Positions 6,473-9,846 of a DNA stretch of 9,846 bases are shown one piece after another. Position 1 is the first letter of the stretch. Each line of letters begins with the position of its first letter. The stretch is from Actinomycetota bacterium (GTDB lineage: Bacteria; Actinomycetota; Actinomycetes; Nanopelagicales; Nanopelagicaceae), in NCBI GenBank assembly GCA_016870855.1, contig VGAF01000039.1:1-9846 (forward strand), in the 5' to 3' direction. The position numbers and the translations under genes are program-made. The notes below the pieces were generated by a model that had not been told where the DNA came from, did not search any database, and saw only the letters and a program-made list of their open reading frames with translations.

Positions 6473-7312
6473 GTGAGTGCCAAATTGTCTACTAATCGCG
6501 GGACTATGCCGCTTTTGGATCATCTTCGTGAGCTTCGCGGAAGAATAATCAGATCCTCCATAGCGATCGTGGCCTTCGCTGTTGTTGGGTTTGTTTACTA
6601 CAACGACATCATCTCTACGCTCTCTTCGCCAGTCTGCGACCTCAGGGCAGCTCAAGCATCGGATGCGGCAGAGTGCGGCGCGCTATACATTGCTGGAGTT
6701 CTCGGTCCCTTGAACTTGCAATTGAAAGTTGCATTTCTAACCGGAATCATTCTCGCAGCGCCATTCTGGCTATTCCAAATCTGGGCATTTATCGCCCCGG
6801 CGTTATCTTGGCGAGAAAAACGCAACTCGGTTCTCTTTATCTCAGCTGCCACTCCATTCTTTGCCCTAGGAGCCGTGCTTGCGTATTTTGTTCTACCTCT
6901 AGCAATCGAAGTGCTTTTTGGTTTTACTCCTGATGCATTGAACAACTTGGTTCGTTTCGATGATTATCTAGATTTTGTATTGCGGCTGATTCTCATCTTT
7001 GGAATTGCATTTGAACTCCCAGTATTCCTTGTATCGCTCAATTTGATCGGAGTTCTAAGTGGAAAATCCATCCTAAAACCCTGGAGGTTTTCGATCTTTG
7101 GAATCACGCTTTTCGTTGCGGCATTTTCGCCAACCGCTGATCCACTATCAATGGCAGCCTTGGCAGTCCCTCTGATCTTTCTATATTTTGGAGCTGGTCT
7201 GGTCGCACTTTTAGTTGATAAGCGTCGAGCTAAGAAAGCCGGATCCGTTTCAGACTCGACTGCATCCGACATCGATTCGGCAGGACCAATCGATTCCCCT
7301 GAATCTATATAG
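6473..7312 (+). CDS. tatC: Sec-independent (Tat) protein translocase subunit TatC
   Basis: TatC is the multi-spanning receptor that binds twin-arginine signal peptides and gathers TatA. The 279 residues contain the N-terminal signature MPLLDHLRELRGRI, then hydrophobic segments consistent with six membrane helices. GIAFELPVF carries the conserved membrane-buried Glu (residue 181), and FSPTADPLSM matches the conserved loop before the fifth and sixth helices. The tail is lysine/arginine-rich (DKRRAKKAG), then Ser/Asp-rich. I take the GTG at 6473, preceded by a weak AGG; the ATG at 6506 (residue 12), directly before PLLDHLREL, is a real alternative. Actinobacterial TatC proteins often have a short extension before this motif, which favours the longer form slightly. 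The dagK-like gene begins 9 bp after the stop. Confidence 0.94.
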   Translation: MSAKLSTNRGTMPLLDHLRELRGRIIRSSIAIVAFAVVGFVYYNDIISTLSSPVCDLRAAQASDAAECGALYIAGVLGPLNLQLKVAFLTGIILAAPFWLFQIWAFIAPALSWREKRNSVLFISAATPFFALGAVLAYFVLPLAIEVLFGFTPDALNNLVRFDDYLDFVLRLILIFGIAFELPVFLVSLNLIGVLSGKSILKPWRFSIFGITLFVAAFSPTADPLSMAALAVPLIFLYFGAGLVALLVDKRRAKKAGSVSDSTASDIDSAGPIDSPESI

Positions 7313-7321
7313 AGCGCCTCA

Positions 7322-8188
7322 ATGTACTTATTGCTCGCCAATCCAACATCCGGAGCGGGGTGGGGTAAAAGCGTCACAGCCGAAGTACTTAAGGAGTTGA
7401 AGAAGCTAGAGATAGCGTTCAAGGATATCTCGGGCACTAGTTACGAGAGCGCGGTATTGAACTTGCGGTCCAGCCTCAAAGAATCGAAGTTGGAGGCAGT
7501 AATTGTCGTAGGCGGGGATGGAATGGTTCATCTTTCGATACAGGAACTTGCCGGAACCGATGTGCCTCTAATTCTTATTCCTGCAGGCACTGGGAACGAT
7601 TTCGCGAGAACTATGGATCTTGACCTGGATTCACCAGTTGCATCCTTGCACTATGCCCTGACGCATCAACCTATATCCGTTGATCTGGGAAGGGTTAACG
7701 GGAGGTACTTCGCCGAGATTCTCAGTACTGGTTTTGACTCGATGGTGAATGAACGTGCTAATCGAATGAGAATTCGAAGCAAGATCAAATATGACTTGGC
7801 AATGTTGCAGGAACTCCCCATTTTCGAGCCAATGGAGTACGAGATCAGCGTCGATGAAACTCGAATGGTTACAAAAGCGATGTTAATCGCCGTTGCCAAC
7901 GGAATCAGCTATGGCGGGGGGATGAAGATCTGTCCCAACTCAGATATCCGAGATGGGCTCTTCGATCTTATGATTCTTGAGCCAGTCTCCAAGTTTGCAT
8001 TCTTGAAGGTGTTTCCCAAAGTCTTTAAGGGCACGCATATCACGCATCCCAAGGTCAAGATTTTGCAGGGAAAGAAGATCACCATCAACTCTCAAGCGAT
8101 TGCATATGCCGATGGTGAACGGATTGGCCCCTTACCTATAACTGCCGAGGTTGTTCCTGGGGCGCTCAAAACTTGGTTGAGAGCATGA
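7322..8188 (+). CDS. Diacylglycerol/lipid kinase family protein
   Basis: This 288-residue protein is a member of the DagK/YegS-type lipid kinase family, which transfers phosphate from ATP to diacylglycerol or a related lipid and so returns it to phospholipid synthesis. The catalytic domain starts at the N-terminus with ANPTSGAG (residues 6-13). The nucleotide-binding GGDG motif is at 64-67, followed by PAGTGNDFAR from residue 87. The beta-sandwich C-terminal half contains the typical GGGMKICP and a late YADGERIGPLP. Nothing essential looks missing. The ATG at 7322 is 9 bp after tatC with no good Shine-Dalgarno, so it likely depends on tatC translation. Its stop overlaps the helY start as ATGA. 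A kinase of this family between tatC and helY is a recurrent actinobacterial arrangement. The exact lipid substrate cannot be read from the sequence. Confidence 0.9.
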   Translation: MYLLLANPTSGAGWGKSVTAEVLKELKKLEIAFKDISGTSYESAVLNLRSSLKESKLEAVIVVGGDGMVHLSIQELAGTDVPLILIPAGTGNDFARTMDLDLDSPVASLHYALTHQPISVDLGRVNGRYFAEILSTGFDSMVNERANRMRIRSKIKYDLAMLQELPIFEPMEYEISVDETRMVTKAMLIAVANGISYGGGMKICPNSDIRDGLFDLMILEPVSKFAFLKVFPKVFKGTHITHPKVKILQGKKITINSQAIAYADGERIGPLPITAEVVPGALKTWLRA

Positions 8189-9846
8189 GTCTTTCCCCAG
8201 CAGAACGTTTAGTTGCAGCTAAACGTCGAATTAGGTACCCGCTCACCAACGAGTTCGCTAGTCGATATGAGTTTCCGTTTGATGATTTTCAGACTATTTC
8301 GTGCCAACATGTTGAAGATGGCAAGAGTGTCCTCGTCGCAGCTCCTACCGGGGCAGGGAAAACCATTGTTGGAGAGTTTGCTGCTTTCATGGCAGAGCAG
8401 AAAGGGGAGCGATGCTTTTATACAACGCCGATTAAGGCGCTCTCGAATCAGAAATTTGCTGAGCTCTGCAAAGTTCATGGTGAGGCGAATGTCGGCTTAT
8501 TGACCGGAGATTCTTCTATTAATGGAGATGCCCCAATCGTGGTTATGACCACAGAAGTTTTGCGCAACATGATCTATGCCAGACCCGAAGGCATAGAGAA
8601 TCTTGGTTATGTAGTGATGGATGAAGTTCACTATTTGGCAGATAAATTTCGTGGTGCAGTATGGGAGGAAATCCTCATTCATCTACCAGAGCGCATTCAA
8701 GTAATCTCTCTTTCGGCAACGGTATCCAACGCTGAGGAGTTTGGCGCATGGCTCAAGAATGTGAGGGGAGAAACAGAAGTTGTTCTCTCTGAGATCCGCC
8801 CCGTACCTCTTTACCAACATATTCTCATTGGCAATCGACTGCTAGATCTCTTCGTTGATGATGGTCGAGTGAACCCTGAGTTGATCCGCCTAGAGCGAAG
8901 TTCTGCGCGACGAATTCCTGGAAATTCACGGAGTGGAGGTCGCTCGTTCTCTTCCATTAAGGCGCCTACCAGGCCTGAGATTATTCGGAAGTTGCATGAA
9001 CGGCAGTATCTGCCAGCCATTTACTTCATCTTTTCTCGAGCAGGTTGCGATGCAGCGGTTACTCAATGTATTCGAGATGGCATCTCACTTACCACAAGTG
9101 ATGAGCGTGAAATAATTCAATCTGTTATCGCCCGCAAAACTGCAGAATTACCTCATGAGGATTTCGGAATTTTGGGTTTCCATGAGTGGTCCCAAGCGCT
9201 CGAAAGAGGTATCGCTTCACATCACGCTGGTTTGTTGCCGATGTTTAAGGAGACGGTTGAAGAACTCTTTCAACAAGGACTTATCAAGTTAGTTTTCGCT
9301 ACTGAGACCCTAGCGCTTGGTATCAATATGCCCGCCAGGACTGTCTTCTTAGAGAAGTTAATCAAGTGGAATGGCGAGAGCCATGTTGCAGTAACGCCGG
9401 GGGAGTACACCCAACTCACAGGTCGAGCAGGACGCCGCGGTATTGATATTGAAGGTAATGCCGTGGTTCTCTGGAGCGAACAGATTGATAGCTCCATGGC
9501 CGCCGGTCTCGCCAGTACGCGCACTTATCCCTTGAAATCTTCGTTCTCCCCAACCTACAACATGTCCGCAAATTTGATCTCGCGTTTTGGAAAGGAGCGA
9601 GCTCGCAAATCCCTAGCAGCATCTTTCGCACAATTCCAAGCGGATCACAGCGTTTCAGGGCTACTAAAACAGATTGCAAAGAATGAGGATGCAATTAGCC
9701 GAATATCTGGCGAGGGTGGTTGTCATCTGGGCGATTTTTCAGAGTATATGGAGCACCGTTTTGCAATTAAGAAATTGGAGCAGAGCGCAGCCACCCGACC
9801 AGGGCGCGGCGTGAAGCGTCGAAATCGTCGTGACATTGAGGAAGAA
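8185..9846 (+). CDS. helY: Ski2/Mtr4-like DEAD/DEAH-box RNA helicase HelY (3' truncated by window edge)
   Basis: The frame runs without a stop from the ATG at 8185 to the window end, giving the first 554 residues of a protein usually near 900. It is an ATP-dependent superfamily 2 helicase of the Ski2 type, presumed to act in RNA processing or decay. Motifs in order: Walker A APTGAGKT (53-60), TPIKALSNQK (motif Ia), TTEVLRNM (Ib), DEVHYL (Walker B, 146-151), SAT (177-179), then in the second RecA domain GIASHHAGLLP (342-352), ATETLALGINMPA (motif V) and QLTGRAGRRG (motif VI, 410-419). The last visible stretch is basic (about 540-554, RGVKRRNRRD). The start codon overlaps the stop of the preceding kinase gene as ATGA, the classic coupled arrangement. 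It is the last gene of the pafBC-tat neighbourhood in many actinobacteria. Confidence 0.94.
   Translation, partial: MSLSPAERLVAAKRRIRYPLTNEFASRYEFPFDDFQTISCQHVEDGKSVLVAAPTGAGKTIVGEFAAFMAEQKGERCFYTTPIKALSNQKFAELCKVHGEANVGLLTGDSSINGDAPIVVMTTEVLRNMIYARPEGIENLGYVVMDEVHYLADKFRGAVWEEILIHLPERIQVISLSATVSNAEEFGAWLKNVRGETEVVLSEIRPVPLYQHILIGNRLLDLFVDDGRVNPELIRLERSSARRIPGNSRSGGRSFSSIKAPTRPEIIRKLHERQYLPAIYFIFSRAGCDAAVTQCIRDGISLTTSDEREIIQSVIARKTAELPHEDFGILGFHEWSQALERGIASHHAGLLPMFKETVEELFQQGLIKLVFATETLALGINMPARTVFLEKLIKWNGESHVAVTPGEYTQLTGRAGRRGIDIEGNAVVLWSEQIDSSMAAGLASTRTYPLKSSFSPTYNMSANLISRFGKERARKSLAASFAQFQADHSVSGLLKQIAKNEDAISRISGEGGCHLGDFSEYMEHRFAIKKLEQSAATRPGRGVKRRNRRDIEEE

Noticed and set aside
6964..7437. 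157-codon open frame on the minus strand across tatC and the lipid kinase gene
   Set aside because: It lies opposite two well-recognised genes, spans their junction, has no recognisable motif, and its openness is explained by the codon pattern of the real genes.
1..9846. Mobile element, CRISPR array, tRNA or rRNA, or an unknown defence-like cluster
   Set aside because: No transposase or integrase motifs, terminal repeats, spaced repeats or structured RNA signatures were seen. Nearly every base belongs to a recognised housekeeping gene in conserved order.

Overview
The window reads as chromosomal housekeeping DNA from an actinobacterium. The evidence is gene order: metH, a HAD hydrolase, trmI, then pafB-pafC, tatA, tatC, a diacylglycerol-kinase-like gene and helY. 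This is the backbone of the actinobacterial proteasome/Tat neighbourhood (in Mycobacterium tuberculosis, metH is Rv2124c, trmI Rv2118c, pafB/pafC Rv2096c/Rv2095c, tatA/tatC Rv2094c/Rv2093c and helY Rv2092c). Base composition is modest (about half G+C in three lines I counted by hand), and intergenic gaps are tiny with several overlapping genes. That points to a low-GC, streamlined actinobacterium such as the freshwater acI/Nanopelagicales type. The lineage is an inference; the phylum is well supported.

Layout. (1) Positions 1-3724, plus strand, one tight operon: the C-terminal part of cobalamin-dependent methionine synthase (open at the left edge), a HAD phosphatase overlapping it by 11 bp, and TrmI (tRNA m1A58 methyltransferase) after a 6-bp gap. 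(2) Positions 3721-4251, minus strand: a lipoprotein FKBP-type prolyl isomerase whose stop codon interlocks with that of trmI. (3) Positions 4252-4291: a 40-bp divergent spacer. (4) Positions 4292-6140, plus strand: pafB and pafC, overlapping by 8 bp, encoding the heteromeric WYL-domain activator of the DNA-damage response. (5) Positions 6141-6229: an 89-bp spacer with a strong ribosome binding site. (6) Positions 6230-9846, plus strand: tatA, tatC, a diacylglycerol/lipid kinase and the helY helicase (open at the right edge), packed with gaps of 36 and 9 bp and a 4-bp ATGA overlap.

The most informative observation is an absence. The block usually found between trmI and pafB in actinobacteria (mpa/arc, dop, pup, prcB, prcA, pafA) is not here, and the space holds only the reversed FKBP gene. 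pafBC nevertheless survives, which fits its role as a transcriptional activator independent of pupylation. I found no mobile element, CRISPR array, tRNA, rRNA or unknown multi-gene system. Apart from the missing block, the remaining points of interest are small: a 15-bp tandem repeat at the metH/HAD junction, altered catalytic motifs in the HAD protein, a degenerate WYL motif in PafC, and a structured tatA leader.
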